Origin: Leptolyngbyaceae cyanobacterium RM1_1_2 | GTDB lineage: Bacteria > Cyanobacteriota > Cyanobacteriia > Phormidesmidales > Phormidesmidaceae | NCBI GenBank assembly: GCA_012032345.1 | Contig: JAAUQI010000023.1 | Span: 1 to 64,000 of the forward strand | Reading direction: 5' to 3' | DNA: 64,000 nt | In this document: in pieces, positions 37,147 to 46,718 of the stretch | How positions within the stretch are numbered: the stretch's first letter is position 1 | Layout of the letters: every line of letters begins with the position of its first letter | The notes under the pieces: model-generated | The model's database searches: none | What the model saw: the letters and a program-made list of their open reading frames with translations, nothing else | What the model was told of the DNA's origin: nothing | Program-made: the position numbers and the translations under genes

Positions 37147-38307
37147 ATGCAAATCTTAAGTATTCACAACAGCTATCAAATTCGAGGCGGCGAAGATGAA
37201 TCCTGGGCTGCTGAGGTTAGGCTTCTAAAGGAGAAAGGGCACCAAGTTGAAATTTACGAAGAGTCTAACGACCGGGCCGATCAGCTTAACTCGCTGCGGC
37301 TGGCTCAGCGTACTGTTTGGTCACATGACTCTTACGATATTGTTTCGCAAAAGCTACAAAGCAGAGGCTGCGATCTGATACACGTTCAGAACTTTTTTCC
37401 TCTGATTTCACCTTCTATTTACTACGCCGCTCAGAAACAAGGCGTTCCGGTTATTCAAACTCTTAGAAACTACCGCCTGCTGTGCCCTAATGCGCTATTT
37501 TTTCGTGACGGCAAAGTTTGCGAAGATTGCTTAGGCAAAGCTGTTCCCTATCCTGGAGTTTTGCATAGCTGCTACCGCAATAGCCGAGCCGCTACCGCTG
37601 CTACAGCGGCGATGCTAGTGACCCACCGCAGCATGGGCACCTGGCATGAAAAAGTCGATCTGTATATTGCTCTGACGCAGTTTGCCCGCAAAAAGTTTAT
37701 TCAAGGTGGTCTGCCTCCTGAAAAGATTGTCGTCAAGCCTAACTTTGTTTATCCAGATCCGGGTGTAGGTCAGGGGCAAGGGGGATTTGCCCTTTATGTG
37801 GGGCGGCTCTCTGTTGAGAAAGGATTAGACACGCTGCTACAGGCATGGGAACTTCTACAGGCTAAGATGCCGCTAAAAATAGTAGGCGATGGCCCCCTCG
37901 CAGACAAGGTGCAGTCTGTCACCGCTACGCTACCCAATGTGGAATGGTTGGGTCGTCGCCCCATGTCGGAGGTTCATACCCTGATGGGACAGGCAAGGTT
38001 TTTAATCTTTCCCTCAAAGTGGTACGAAACTTTTGGTCGTGTAGCGGCAGAAGCGTTTGCTAAGGGAACTCCGGTTATAGCTGCGGATATTGGGGCGATC
38101 GCAGAGCTAGTTGAAAGCGGTCGTACAGGAATTCGATTTCAGCCCGGAGATGCGGCAGACCTGGCTGAAAAAGTCAGGTGGATGCTAGCAGATTCTCAAC
38201 GGCTGGCTGAGATGCGTCGAGCCGCTAGAGCAGAATTTGAAGCCCGCTACACGGCAGACAACAATTACAGACAGCTTATGCAAATTTATCAGCAGGTGCG
38301 CCGCTGA
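37147..38307 (+). CDS. Glycosyltransferase family 4
   Basis: This 386-residue GT-B enzyme has an N-terminal acceptor domain with IHNSYQIRGGEDESW and a Cys-rich loop CEDCLGKAVPYPGVLHSCYR. The C-terminal donor domain contains LYVGRLSVEKGLDTLLQAW, LKIVGDGPL and the E-x7-E motif YETFGRVAAEAFAKGTPVIA. It transfers a sugar to a growing polysaccharide or lipid-linked oligosaccharide at the cytoplasmic membrane face. It is the first gene of the EPS cluster but is separated from rfbF by 337 bp. Donor sugar is unknown. Confidence 0.9.
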   Translation: MQILSIHNSYQIRGGEDESWAAEVRLLKEKGHQVEIYEESNDRADQLNSLRLAQRTVWSHDSYDIVSQKLQSRGCDLIHVQNFFPLISPSIYYAAQKQGVPVIQTLRNYRLLCPNALFFRDGKVCEDCLGKAVPYPGVLHSCYRNSRAATAATAAMLVTHRSMGTWHEKVDLYIALTQFARKKFIQGGLPPEKIVVKPNFVYPDPGVGQGQGGFALYVGRLSVEKGLDTLLQAWELLQAKMPLKIVGDGPLADKVQSVTATLPNVEWLGRRPMSEVHTLMGQARFLIFPSKWYETFGRVAAEAFAKGTPVIAADIGAIAELVESGRTGIRFQPGDAADLAEKVRWMLADSQRLAEMRRAARAEFEARYTADNNYRQLMQIYQQVRR

Positions 38308-38644
38308 CTGGAATTTACAAAGACTTCGTAGATTTATAAATCTTCAGCAACCTCAATCTCTAAGAGTGGAGATTTATCAAGCAGATATTCAATAATGTCC
38401 CTGAGCCAGGAATAAACCCAATAGTTTATTTGAGGAAAATTACTGAGGCAGCTGTTCTCTGTTTTATTCTATTTATCTAAACTCTATAGCAGTCCTAAAC
38501 CACTGACGGGAAGGTGAGTTGTGAAAGACTTTTCCTGCAAAAAAGTTCTTTCGCCCTCCAAACGGGATTGCTACATACTGCGATCTCGCTAATAAATTCT
38601 TGTTAAAGGCAAAGGTTCGGCCCGTTGTTATTGGTTTTAATACG
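38308..38644. other. Intergenic region before rfbF
   Basis: This 337-bp AT-rich stretch is without a recognisable gene. The leader of rfbF contains short self-complementary blocks (GAAAGACTTTTC near 38523, GAAAAGT-like) but no clear riboswitch. Confidence 0.45.
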
Positions 38645-39453
38645 ATGTCTAGCGCACCCGATATCTCTAAAATTCCTGTTGCCATCCTCTGTGGAGGAAA
38701 AGGAACTCGACTGAAAGAGGAGACTGAATTTCGGCCCAAGCCCATGGTGATGGTTGGCGATCGCCCATGATCTGGCACATCATGAAAACCTATGCTCACT
38801 ACGGGTTTCAGAATTTCATGCTTTGCCTGGGCTACAAAGGGCAGATGATTCGTGAGTATTTCTTTAATTACGACTGGAATCACAATGATGTGCTGCTAGA
38901 GCTAGGCGATAAAAAAGTTACCAAGCTCAACAACGGCCACGAAGAAAACTGGAAAATTTGGATGGTCGATACGGGGCAAGAAACCATGACGGGTGGACGG
39001 CTAAAGCGTCTGGGCAGCCACATTGATCAGCTAGACAGCGATATTTTGCTAGGCACCTATGGCGACGGCGTTTGCAATGTTGATATCACTAAACTGCTGG
39101 AGTATCACTACAGCCATGGCAAGCTAGCCACCATGACCACGGTGCGGCCTGCCTCCCGCTTTGGTGAGCTGGTAATTGAAGACAACCTGGTCACCTATTT
39201 TCAAGAAAAGCCTCAAACCAGCACAGGCTGGATCAACGGCGGCTATTTTGTGCTGCATCGCAAAGTGCTGGATTTAATTCAGGGCGATGACACGGTCTTT
39301 GAGGCCGACCCGCTAAAAACCCTGGCGGCTCTGGGCGAGCTGGCCGTCTATAAGCACGACGGCTTCTGGCAGTGCATGGATACCTACCGCGAGCTGGGCC
39401 TGCTCAATCAGCTCCACAGCAGCGGCAAAGCTCCCTGGCAGGTATGGAAATGA
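38645..39453 (+). CDS. rfbF: Glucose-1-phosphate cytidylyltransferase, apparent frameshift
   Basis: The gene starts at ATG 38645 with the nucleotidyltransferase motif AILCGGKGTRL and PKPMVMVGDRP, then hits TGA at 38768. The +1 frame from there reads MIWHIMKTYAHYGFQNFMLCLGYKGQMI, the standard continuation. One extra C in the CCC at 38764-38766 restores a single 270-residue protein, a normal RfbF length. It makes CDP-glucose from CTP and glucose-1-phosphate. The downstream frame retains GTYGDGVCNVDI and GWINGGYFVLHRKVLD. The stop overlaps the rfbG start (ATGA), indicating translational coupling. Either a sequencing error or a recent inactivation. Confidence 0.88.
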
Positions 39454-40571
39454 AGTCGTTTTGGCAAGATAAACGCGTGCTGGTCACCGGGCATACGGGC
39501 TTTAAGGGATCCTGGCTGACGCTCTGGCTTTTGCGCCTGGGGGCCAAAGTCACCGGTTTAAGCCTGGAACCTGAGAGTACGCCTGCTCTGTTTACGCAGC
39601 TCGATCTGGCCCGTGAGATTGACCACCATATCGGCGACATTCGAGCCGCCGAGCAGGTACAGGCTCTAGTTGAGCGCACTCAGCCCGATATTGTGCTGCA
39701 CCTAGCCGCCCAGCCGCTGGTGAGACGCTCTTACGTGCAGCCGCTGGACACCTGGGCCACCAACGTCATGGGTACTCTCCATGTCCTAGAAGCGCTAAAG
39801 CACTGCACCCGCGCCTGTGCTGCGGTGTTTGTTACCACTGATAAGTGCTACGACAATCGTGAATGGGTCTATGGCTACCGCGAAAGCGATCCCCTGGGAG
39901 GGCACGATCCCTACAGCTCCAGCAAGGCGGCGGCTGAGCTGGCGATCGCCTCTTGGCGAAGCTCCTTTTTTGAAAAGCCTTATGGCTGCGTAGCGATCGC
40001 CAGCGCCCGAGCAGGTAACGTCATTGGCGGTGGCGACTGGGCCGAAGATCGCATTGTGCCCGATGCCATGCGATCGCTGGCGCTACAGCAGCCTGTCCCG
40101 GTGCGCAATCCTGGTGCCACCCGTCCCTGGCAGCATGTTTTAGAGCCGCTGGGCGGCTACCTGCTGCTGGCTCAGCGGCTTTACCAGAGCTTAGAGCAAT
40201 CTGCTGAGGCGACTTCAAGTTTGCAAGGTGCCTTCAATTTTGGCCCAGCCCTGTCTTCTAACCGTCCGGTTAGAGACTTAGTAGGGCAAATTTTAGCTCA
40301 CTGGCCAGGAACCTGGCTAGACCAGTCAGATCCCCAGTCAGTCCACGAAGCCAAACTGCTCAATCTGGTCACAGACAAAGCCTTTCATGTCTTGGGCTGG
40401 CAGCCCGCTTGGGACTTTGAGCGCACGCTTAAAGAAACTGTGAGCTGGTATCGTCAGGCCGATCAGCTATCGGCTTCAAGTACTGAAGCCTTTCGGCAAC
40501 TCACCTGGCAGCAGATTCAGCAATATGAAGCCGATTTGAAGTCAGTATCAGCGATCGCGGCTGGTACGTAA
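39450..40571 (+). CDS. rfbG: CDP-glucose 4,6-dehydratase
   Basis: This short-chain dehydrogenase has NAD motif VLVTGHTGFKGSWL, catalytic region VFVTTDKCYDNREWVYGYRESDPLGGHDPYSSSKAAAEL (Thr, Tyr-x3-Lys) and RAGNVIGGGDWAEDRIVPD. It converts CDP-glucose to CDP-4-keto-6-deoxyglucose. ATG 39450 overlaps the rfbF stop in an ATGA; ATG 39444, two codons earlier, is equally possible. Fits the family length (about 360-375 residues). Confidence 0.93.
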   Translation: MKSFWQDKRVLVTGHTGFKGSWLTLWLLRLGAKVTGLSLEPESTPALFTQLDLAREIDHHIGDIRAAEQVQALVERTQPDIVLHLAAQPLVRRSYVQPLDTWATNVMGTLHVLEALKHCTRACAAVFVTTDKCYDNREWVYGYRESDPLGGHDPYSSSKAAAELAIASWRSSFFEKPYGCVAIASARAGNVIGGGDWAEDRIVPDAMRSLALQQPVPVRNPGATRPWQHVLEPLGGYLLLAQRLYQSLEQSAEATSSLQGAFNFGPALSSNRPVRDLVGQILAHWPGTWLDQSDPQSVHEAKLLNLVTDKAFHVLGWQPAWDFERTLKETVSWYRQADQLSASSTEAFRQLTWQQIQQYEADLKSVSAIAAGT

Positions 40572-40594
40572 ATTACTCCTCTAGATAGACTGTC

Positions 40595-41944
40595 ATGACC
40601 CAATCAATTCCGCGCCCGTCTAACGTAGAAATAAGTCCTGAGCAAGCGCTGCGGGCTGAGGTGATGGCCTCGGTACAGCGCTACTATGACCATAAATTTC
40701 AGGCCAAAACCTTTGCGCCGGGGCAGACTTACGTCCCCGTTTCAGGCAAAGTTTTTGACGAGCAAGAACTGTTCAAGCTGGTAGACTCGTCGTTAGATTT
40801 CTGGCTTACTACCGGACGCTATGCGGCTGAGTTTGAGCGCCGTTTTGCTGAGTGGATGGGTGTCAAGCACTGTCTGCTGGTTAATTCTGGGTCGTCTGCT
40901 AACTTAGTGGCTTTATCGGCTCTGACTTCGCCCAAGCTAGGCGATAAGCAGCTCAAGCCTGGGGACGAAGTGATTACGGTAGCCGCTGGTTTCCCTACCA
41001 CGGTGAATCCTATTTTTCAAAATCAGCTAGTGCCTGTCTTTGTAGATGTGCAGCTAGGCACTTACGATATTGACGCCAGTCAGCTAGAGGCCGCGCTTTC
41101 TGACAAAACCCGCGCCATCATGGTGGCGCACACCCTCGGCAATCCATTCAACCTCAAAGCGGTGATGGCGTTTGCCCAAAAGCATGATCTCTGGGTGATT
41201 GAAGACAACTGTGACGCGGTCGGTAGTCTCTATGACGGCAAAAGAACCGGTACCTTTGGACATCTCTCTACCGTTAGTTTTTACCCGGCTCACCATATGA
41301 CAATGGGCGAAGGCGGCGCTGTGCTGACTAGTGACTCTCGCCTGCGCAAAATTGTTGAGTCTTTCCGCGACTGGGGACGCGATTGCTGGTGCCCGCCGGG
41401 GGTAGACAATACCTGCGGCAAGCGCTTTGGCTGGCAGCTGGGAACATTGCCCTCTGGCTATGACCACAAATATACCTACTCCCACGTCGGCTACAATCTC
41501 AAAATGACCGATATGCAGGCGGCAGTTGGCTGCGCTCAGTTAGATAAACTACCCGGATTTATTCAGCAGCGGCGGCAAAACTTTGAGTTTCTCTCGGCTC
41601 AGCTTCAGGATCTTCAGGATGTGCTGGTGCTGCCTCAGGCCACCGAAAATTCCGAACCTAGCTGGTTTGGCTATTTGCTGGTCGTCAAAGAAGAAGCACC
41701 CTTTAGTCGCAACGACCTGGTGCAGCATCTGGAAGCCAACCGTATTGGTACCCGTTTGCTCTTTGGCGGTAACTTGGTGCGGCAGCCCCTCTATGCGGGA
41801 CTCAACTACCGGGTTGTGGGTGAACTCACCAATAGCGATCGCGTTATGCACGGTGCCTTCTGGATTGGCCTCTATCCGGGGCTAAGCGAAGAGATGCTAC
41901 GCTACACCACCGCCACGATTCGAGACTTTTGCCGCAGTCAGTAA
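40595..41944 (+). CDS. rfbH: CDP-4-keto-6-deoxyglucose 3-dehydratase (E1), RfbH
   Basis: This 449-residue aminotransferase-fold enzyme is PMP- and [2Fe-2S]-dependent. The usual PLP Lys is replaced by His ([14 protein letters not shown], His233). The cluster Cys pattern C206-x57-C264-x-C266-x7-C274 matches the E1 enzyme of Yersinia exactly. It removes the C3 hydroxyl on the way to CDP-3,6-dideoxyhexoses. A dedicated E3 reductase (AscD/DdhD) is not seen in the window, so another reductase must supply electrons. The gene follows rfbG by 23 bp. Confidence 0.94.
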   Translation: MTQSIPRPSNVEISPEQALRAEVMASVQRYYDHKFQAKTFAPGQTYVPVSGKVFDEQELFKLVDSSLDFWLTTGRYAAEFERRFAEWMGVKHCLLVNSGSSANLVALSALTSPKLGDKQLKPGDEVITVAAGFPTTVNPIFQNQLVPVFVDVQLGTYDIDASQLEAALSDKTRAIMVAHTLGNPFNLKAVMAFAQKHDLWVIEDNCDAVGSLYDGKRTGTFGHLSTVSFYPAHHMTMGEGGAVLTSDSRLRKIVESFRDWGRDCWCPPGVDNTCGKRFGWQLGTLPSGYDHKYTYSHVGYNLKMTDMQAAVGCAQLDKLPGFIQQRRQNFEFLSAQLQDLQDVLVLPQATENSEPSWFGYLLVVKEEAPFSRNDLVQHLEANRIGTRLLFGGNLVRQPLYAGLNYRVVGELTNSDRVMHGAFWIGLYPGLSEEMLRYTTATIRDFCRSQ

Positions 41945-42018
41945 AAAGAAGGAATACAGCTCTAGGCGCACGTCGGTGCGACTCTACCTCTAACCCACCT
42001 CCTGAAAAACCGATTGCC

Positions 42019-42588
42019 GTGGATATCAAACCAACTGCCATTGCTGGCTGCTACGAAATTCATCCTCGGATCTTTACTGACTCACGCGGCAGTTTTGTCA
42101 AAACTTTCCACGAGGATATTTTTCAGCAGCACGGGCTGAATACTCATTTTGCTGAAGAGTATTATTCTCACTCTGGCCAAAACGTTTTGCGAGGGCTGCA
42201 CTTTCAGCTACCCCCGCAGGATCATGTCAAGCTGGTCTACTGCACTGCCGGAGAGGTGCTAGACGCGGTTGTGGACTTAAGAGTGGGATCGCCCACCTAT
42301 GGTCAGTTTGCCACGTTTAGCCTAAGCGCTGAGAACGCGATCGCGCTGTATATTCCCAAAGGTTTAGCCCACGGCTTCTACGCGGTTAGCCAGCAGGCCA
42401 CTATGCTCTACCGGGTTTCGACTGTCTATTCACCCGAACACGACGCTGGCATCTGCTGGAACTCAGTTGGCATTCCCTGGCCGAGTGTAGACCCGATGCT
42501 TTCAAAGCGAGACCAAACCTTTCCGGCTTTCTCAAATTTTGCCAGTCCCTTTGTTTATTCTGATTCTGCGGCAGCTGCTAGCGTTTAG
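42019..42588 (+). CDS. RmlC/AscE-like sugar-nucleotide epimerase
   Basis: This cupin-fold epimerase has DSRGSFVKTFH, NVLRGLHFQLPPQDHVKLVYCTAGEVLDAVVDLR and IPKGLAHGFYA, the RmlC signature with catalytic His and Asp positions retained. In this cluster it probably acts on a CDP-4-keto sugar (5-epimerase as in AscE of the ascarylose pathway, or a 3,5-epimerase). The reading frame extends upstream into rfbH, but GTG 42019 (VDIKPTAIAGCYEI) gives the usual N-terminus. Length 190 residues. Confidence 0.82.
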   Translation: MDIKPTAIAGCYEIHPRIFTDSRGSFVKTFHEDIFQQHGLNTHFAEEYYSHSGQNVLRGLHFQLPPQDHVKLVYCTAGEVLDAVVDLRVGSPTYGQFATFSLSAENAIALYIPKGLAHGFYAVSQQATMLYRVSTVYSPEHDAGICWNSVGIPWPSVDPMLSKRDQTFPAFSNFASPFVYSDSAAAASV

Positions 42589-42615
42589 CCTCTAAACCCC
42601 TGAACCCTTGAACCT

Positions 42616-43530
42616 ATGTCCAAAACAGTCCTCATTTCTGGTGCGAATGGCTATTTTGGCGGTATTGCCTGCCAGTATTTTCAGGCGCTGGGCTGGCAGG
42701 TACTCAAAGCTACCCGTGGAGCTGACGCTGATCTGGTGATTGACTTAGATCAGCCTGAAGCTTTGGCACAGCAGCGGCTAAGTTCTAGGGTAGATCTGTT
42801 TATTCATGGGGCAGCGGCTCACGAAGTCACCTGTCGAGAACAGCCCTATCGCAGTATCGGCCAAAACGTGGCCGGAACCAGAGCCGCTCTGGAGTTTTGT
42901 CTTCACAACGACATTCCCAAGTTTGTTTACCTGTCAACCTTTCACGTATTTGGCAATCCCCAGGGTGTAATTGACGAAACCAGCCAGCCACTGCCTGCTA
43001 ATGACTACGGCCTAAGCCACCTGCAGGCAGAGGACTATGTGCGCCTCTACAGGCGACAATATGCTCTTCAAGGACTCGTGGTGCGGCCCAGCAACTTCTT
43101 CGGCATCCCCGCCAATATCGATCGCTGTAATCGCTGGACGCTCACTCCTCTAGCATTTTGTCGGGAAGCCGTAGAGCAGGGCAAAATTGTGCTAAAAACG
43201 CCGGGCTACCAGCAGCGCAATTTTATTGCCGTCAAGGATCTATGCGCGGCGATCGCGGCGGCTGTTGAGCAAATTGAGCCGTATCCGCTGCTGCATGTAG
43301 CTGGGCCAGAAACCCTGAGCATCCGAGCACTGGCTCAGCGCGTTGAGCGGGTCATGAACGATCTGGGTCAGCCCGTTGATCTGGTGCTGCCTGAAGGCGA
43401 GCCGCTACCTGAGCAGTTTACCTTTACCAGTCGCTACTTAAGCCAGCTCTACAGGCCCAGCCAGACAATTGACGCCTTTCTGAGTGAGTTTTGCTCCATT
43501 CTTAGCCAGCGGCTAGTCTCTACTATTTGA
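42616..43530 (+). CDS. NAD-dependent sugar epimerase/reductase (SDR)
   Basis: This 304-residue extended SDR has Rossmann motif ISGANGYFGG, YLSTFHVFGNPQGVIDE and a catalytic Tyr in NDYGLSHLQAEDYV; the classic Tyr-x3-Lys is Tyr-x3-His here (YGLSH). It presumably completes the CDP-3,6-dideoxyhexose by 4-ketoreduction or 2-epimerisation (AscF, RfbS or RfbJ roles). It lies 27 bp after the RmlC-like gene. Confidence 0.82.
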   Translation: MSKTVLISGANGYFGGIACQYFQALGWQVLKATRGADADLVIDLDQPEALAQQRLSSRVDLFIHGAAAHEVTCREQPYRSIGQNVAGTRAALEFCLHNDIPKFVYLSTFHVFGNPQGVIDETSQPLPANDYGLSHLQAEDYVRLYRRQYALQGLVVRPSNFFGIPANIDRCNRWTLTPLAFCREAVEQGKIVLKTPGYQQRNFIAVKDLCAAIAAAVEQIEPYPLLHVAGPETLSIRALAQRVERVMNDLGQPVDLVLPEGEPLPEQFTFTSRYLSQLYRPSQTIDAFLSEFCSILSQRLVSTI

Positions 43531-43574
43531 TCAAGTGCCAGAAAATAACGTGATTTCAGGAGGTTTTAACAGGC

Positions 43575-44786
43575 ATGGGATCAGCTACTTTACCCATCAG
43601 TCGGGCTGTTGACAGCATTAGCAACCTGATTAAACCCTGGGTGCGCCCGTGGTATAGCCAGCTAGTTTTAAATCCTTCTGTAAAGCTGTTGCTCAATACG
43701 ACAACTGTAGGTCAGGCGTATGGCTCAAACCATCCCAGGCACTCCTTACCTCCAGAAACAATTGTCACACCTGAAGTCGAGAAAATGCCGCCGTTTGACG
43801 AACCCTTTGAATATCTAAAAGGAGGCACCTATACCTCTGCCAATATCTATTCAACTGTGGTTGAGAATGTTTTGTTTGAACCAGGCAACGGCGTTGTTCT
43901 TACCTCATCGCGCCAGATTTTAGCTGAGTCGCTCTATCCCCACATGGATTTGATCACGGTGGCCGGAGCTTTCTTAAACAAAAGCTTTATTCGCCGCAAG
44001 TTCACCGAAGCGCCGGTTGAAACCATCCCTGGCTATTCCAGTATTTATCAAGGTTTACCCAATGGCTACTATCACAAAATTATTGATCTGGTTCCTCGCT
44101 GCTTTTTATTGAATAATCCAGCCTACGCTCAGATAGATGAAATCAAGCTGCTCTATGCAGAACCCTTAGCAGAAGTTGAACAGCTAATGGTGCCGAAGCT
44201 GGTTCCGGCTAATGTCAAGCGCGTCAGGCTGGAGCCGGGACGTCTCTATCGATTGGAAAAGTTAATTTTACCCACCTTTTTAACTCAGTTTGGTTCTGGG
44301 TACTTACCGGCTGCTTATTTGCAAAAGGTCAGAGAAATGCTTTTACCAAAGCGCCCCTCAAAAAAGTGTCATCGCATCTATATCTCTCGGGCTAAATCTG
44401 CCAGCGGTCAGAAAAAGCGACACATTCTCAATGAACCAGAACTGTTTGCGGCTTTAAAAAGTTTTGGTTTCCAGCGCTACTGCCTAGAAGACTACTCGCT
44501 AGAGGAGAAAATTGAGCTGTTTTACGACGCTGAGACTGTTGTAGGGGCCTATGGCGGTGGCTTGACCCATATTTTATTCTCCGAAAAAATTAATGTTTTG
44601 GAGCTGCAAATTATGGCAAAAATGCAAACCTATTATTACTACCTCAACAAAGCGCTAGGCCATAATTTTCGCTTTATCTGTGCTGATAAGGCGAACAACC
44701 GCGAAAACTTTTCCGTCAATATCGATCAGGTGGTGGAAATTTTAGCAGCATGGCAGGCTGACTCGGCAGTTAGCAACTATGGATGA
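43575..44786 (+). CDS. Glycosyltransferase family 61 (DUF563)
   Basis: This 403-residue protein has the GT61 C-terminal signature: KKCHRIYISRAKSASGQ, ILNEPELFAALKSFGF, then ETVVGAYGGGLTHILFSEK. No membrane helix. It would transfer a sugar during EPS assembly; GT61 enzymes use xylose or other donors in eukaryotes, and donors in bacteria are mostly unknown. A GGAGG Shine-Dalgarno lies upstream. Its 3' end overlaps the next gene by 8 bp, so they are translationally coupled. Confidence 0.87.
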   Translation: MGSATLPISRAVDSISNLIKPWVRPWYSQLVLNPSVKLLLNTTTVGQAYGSNHPRHSLPPETIVTPEVEKMPPFDEPFEYLKGGTYTSANIYSTVVENVLFEPGNGVVLTSSRQILAESLYPHMDLITVAGAFLNKSFIRRKFTEAPVETIPGYSSIYQGLPNGYYHKIIDLVPRCFLLNNPAYAQIDEIKLLYAEPLAEVEQLMVPKLVPANVKRVRLEPGRLYRLEKLILPTFLTQFGSGYLPAAYLQKVREMLLPKRPSKKCHRIYISRAKSASGQKKRHILNEPELFAALKSFGFQRYCLEDYSLEEKIELFYDAETVVGAYGGGLTHILFSEKINVLELQIMAKMQTYYYYLNKALGHNFRFICADKANNRENFSVNIDQVVEILAAWQADSAVSNYG

Positions 44787-46713
44787 TTTTGTGATCAAGG
44801 TGACGCGCACTCAATGGCTGCGGTGGCTATGCCTGACTTTGCTGAGCGGCTTTTTAGTCGCCGGGTTTGGTCAATGCGGTAGTTCTGAGAGCGCGGCTAC
44901 CCCGGCTATTAGTTTTGCTGTGCCGACAGGTGCAGACATTGTCAATGTTCAAGCAGCTCCTTATTTAGCCAAAGGCGACGGCAAAACTGACGATACAGCG
45001 GCTATTCAGTCAGCAATTTCAGAAAATCGCATGAAGCTGATTTACTTTCCCAACGGGACGTATTTAGTCAGCGATACCATTCGGGCGCAGGCGGCTGACG
45101 GCAAGCAAAAACGCTTCTTTTTGCAGGGGGAAAGTCAGGCTGAAACTGTGATTCGGCTGCAGGCTCAAAGTCCTGCTTTTCAAAATTCAGCAGCGCCGCG
45201 TCCGATTATTAGCTTTTGGGCAGGGGAAGTCAATGATGCTACTGCTTTCCGCAATCAGATTCGGGGCCTGACGATTGAGGCAGGAGCAAACAATCCGGGG
45301 GCGATCGCGCTGCGGTTTCGCGCTAACAACTATGGTGCAGTAGAAAATGTCACCCTGCGATCGCCGGGTCGCCAAGGCCGCTACGGGCTTGATTTAAGTG
45401 CCGGACTCAACGGCCCGCTGCTGGTCAAAAACCTGACGGTTGAGGGCTTTGACATCGGCGTGTATTTTACAGGTGCCCTGCACAGCGCTACTTTTGAGAA
45501 CTTAGAACTGCGGCAGCAGCAGCAGTACGGGCTTTACAATCAGCGACAGGTGATCTCAATTCACGGCCTCAAAAGCAACAATCGCGTGCCTGCCATTAAA
45601 AATGCCAGCGATGGGTATCCGGCTCACGGCCTGCTCACGCTGGTAGAAGCAGATTTGCAAGGCGGCGACGGCAACACCGCAGCCATTGATAACACTGAAG
45701 GGGGCGGGCTGTATGCTCGTGACGTCAAAACAGGTGGCTATGAGGCGGCGATCGCCAATCAGGTTGAGGAGCATTTAACCAAAGTGACTGCCCCCGTGGC
45801 AGAGTTTGTCTCTCACCCTGTGCGTAGCCTTTTCCCAGGTTCTGAGAGCGCCTTACAGCTACCGATTGAGTCAGCCCCCGAGCTGAGCTGGCCGCCAATT
45901 CAAGCGTGGATTCAAGTAGACGGTTCCGGTGAGGACGATACTGAAGCCATTCAGTCGGCCATTGATGCTGGTAAAGCAGTTGTCTATTTTGCAGCGCAAG
46001 AATATACCATCAGCGCCCCGATTGAGCTGCGAGGCGATGTCCAAGCTCTAGTGGGTATTGGCGCGGCCAGCTTAAAAGCGACTGGCGCTTTACGAGAATC
46101 CGAACAGCCCATTTTCCGGCTGGTTGAGGGCAACAGTGCGACGGTGTGGATTGAAGGCTTTGAAACCGATTTGGGTCAGGCTTTTTTAATTGAGCAGGCA
46201 GCAGCGCGATCGCTGGTGTTAAGGCATCTCGGCGCTGGTGGCTACCGCAACCTGGCAGAGGGCAGCAAGCTGTTTATTGAAGATGTTGCAGGCTGGCGGT
46301 GGTATTTCCGCCATCAGCAGGTTTGGGCGCGGCAGCTTAATACAGAAGCCTCTAGCGAAAGCAATGCTATCAATATTGACAACGAAGGCGCTGACGTCTG
46401 GATCTTGGGACTTAAAACGGAGCGAGATATTCCCGTGATCACGACCCATCAAGGGGGGCGCACTGAGCTACTAGGCGGCTTTCTCTACGGCAATCGGGAC
46501 ATTCCAGAGGGCACGGCTGCTTTTATTAGCGAAGATTCTAGCCAAAGCCTAGTGTTTGCTAGCTACAATCATCCTTTTGAGCCTTTCATTAGAGAAATTC
46601 GCCAGGGCGATCGCCGCGAACTTGCAGAAACAGCCCCGCAGCCGATGAAATACGGCAAGATGATGCCGCTATTCGTGGGTCAAACCTCAACCCCTCAAGC
46701 AGAAGCACGTTGA
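44779..46713 (+). CDS. Exported protein with two pectate-lyase-3 beta-helix domains
   Basis: This 644-residue protein has an N-terminal hydrophobic segment ending in a lipobox-like FGQC (about residue 33). Domain 1 (about 50-360) starts YLAKGDGKTDDTAAIQSAI with FPNGTYLVSDTIR. A second copy (about 375-620) starts QVDGSGEDDTEAIQSAIDA, and both predict right-handed beta helices. Glycoside-hydrolase or lyase partners like this are common in EPS clusters and may trim or release polymer. Catalytic residues cannot be assigned. Last 4 bp overlap the polymerase frame. Confidence 0.82.
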   Translation: MDDFVIKVTRTQWLRWLCLTLLSGFLVAGFGQCGSSESAATPAISFAVPTGADIVNVQAAPYLAKGDGKTDDTAAIQSAISENRMKLIYFPNGTYLVSDTIRAQAADGKQKRFFLQGESQAETVIRLQAQSPAFQNSAAPRPIISFWAGEVNDATAFRNQIRGLTIEAGANNPGAIALRFRANNYGAVENVTLRSPGRQGRYGLDLSAGLNGPLLVKNLTVEGFDIGVYFTGALHSATFENLELRQQQQYGLYNQRQVISIHGLKSNNRVPAIKNASDGYPAHGLLTLVEADLQGGDGNTAAIDNTEGGGLYARDVKTGGYEAAIANQVEEHLTKVTAPVAEFVSHPVRSLFPGSESALQLPIESAPELSWPPIQAWIQVDGSGEDDTEAIQSAIDAGKAVVYFAAQEYTISAPIELRGDVQALVGIGAASLKATGALRESEQPIFRLVEGNSATVWIEGFETDLGQAFLIEQAAARSLVLRHLGAGGYRNLAEGSKLFIEDVAGWRWYFRHQQVWARQLNTEASSESNAINIDNEGADVWILGLKTERDIPVITTHQGGRTELLGGFLYGNRDIPEGTAAFISEDSSQSLVFASYNHPFEPFIREIRQGDRRELAETAPQPMKYGKMMPLFVGQTSTPQAEAR

Positions 46714-46718
46714 ATCCG

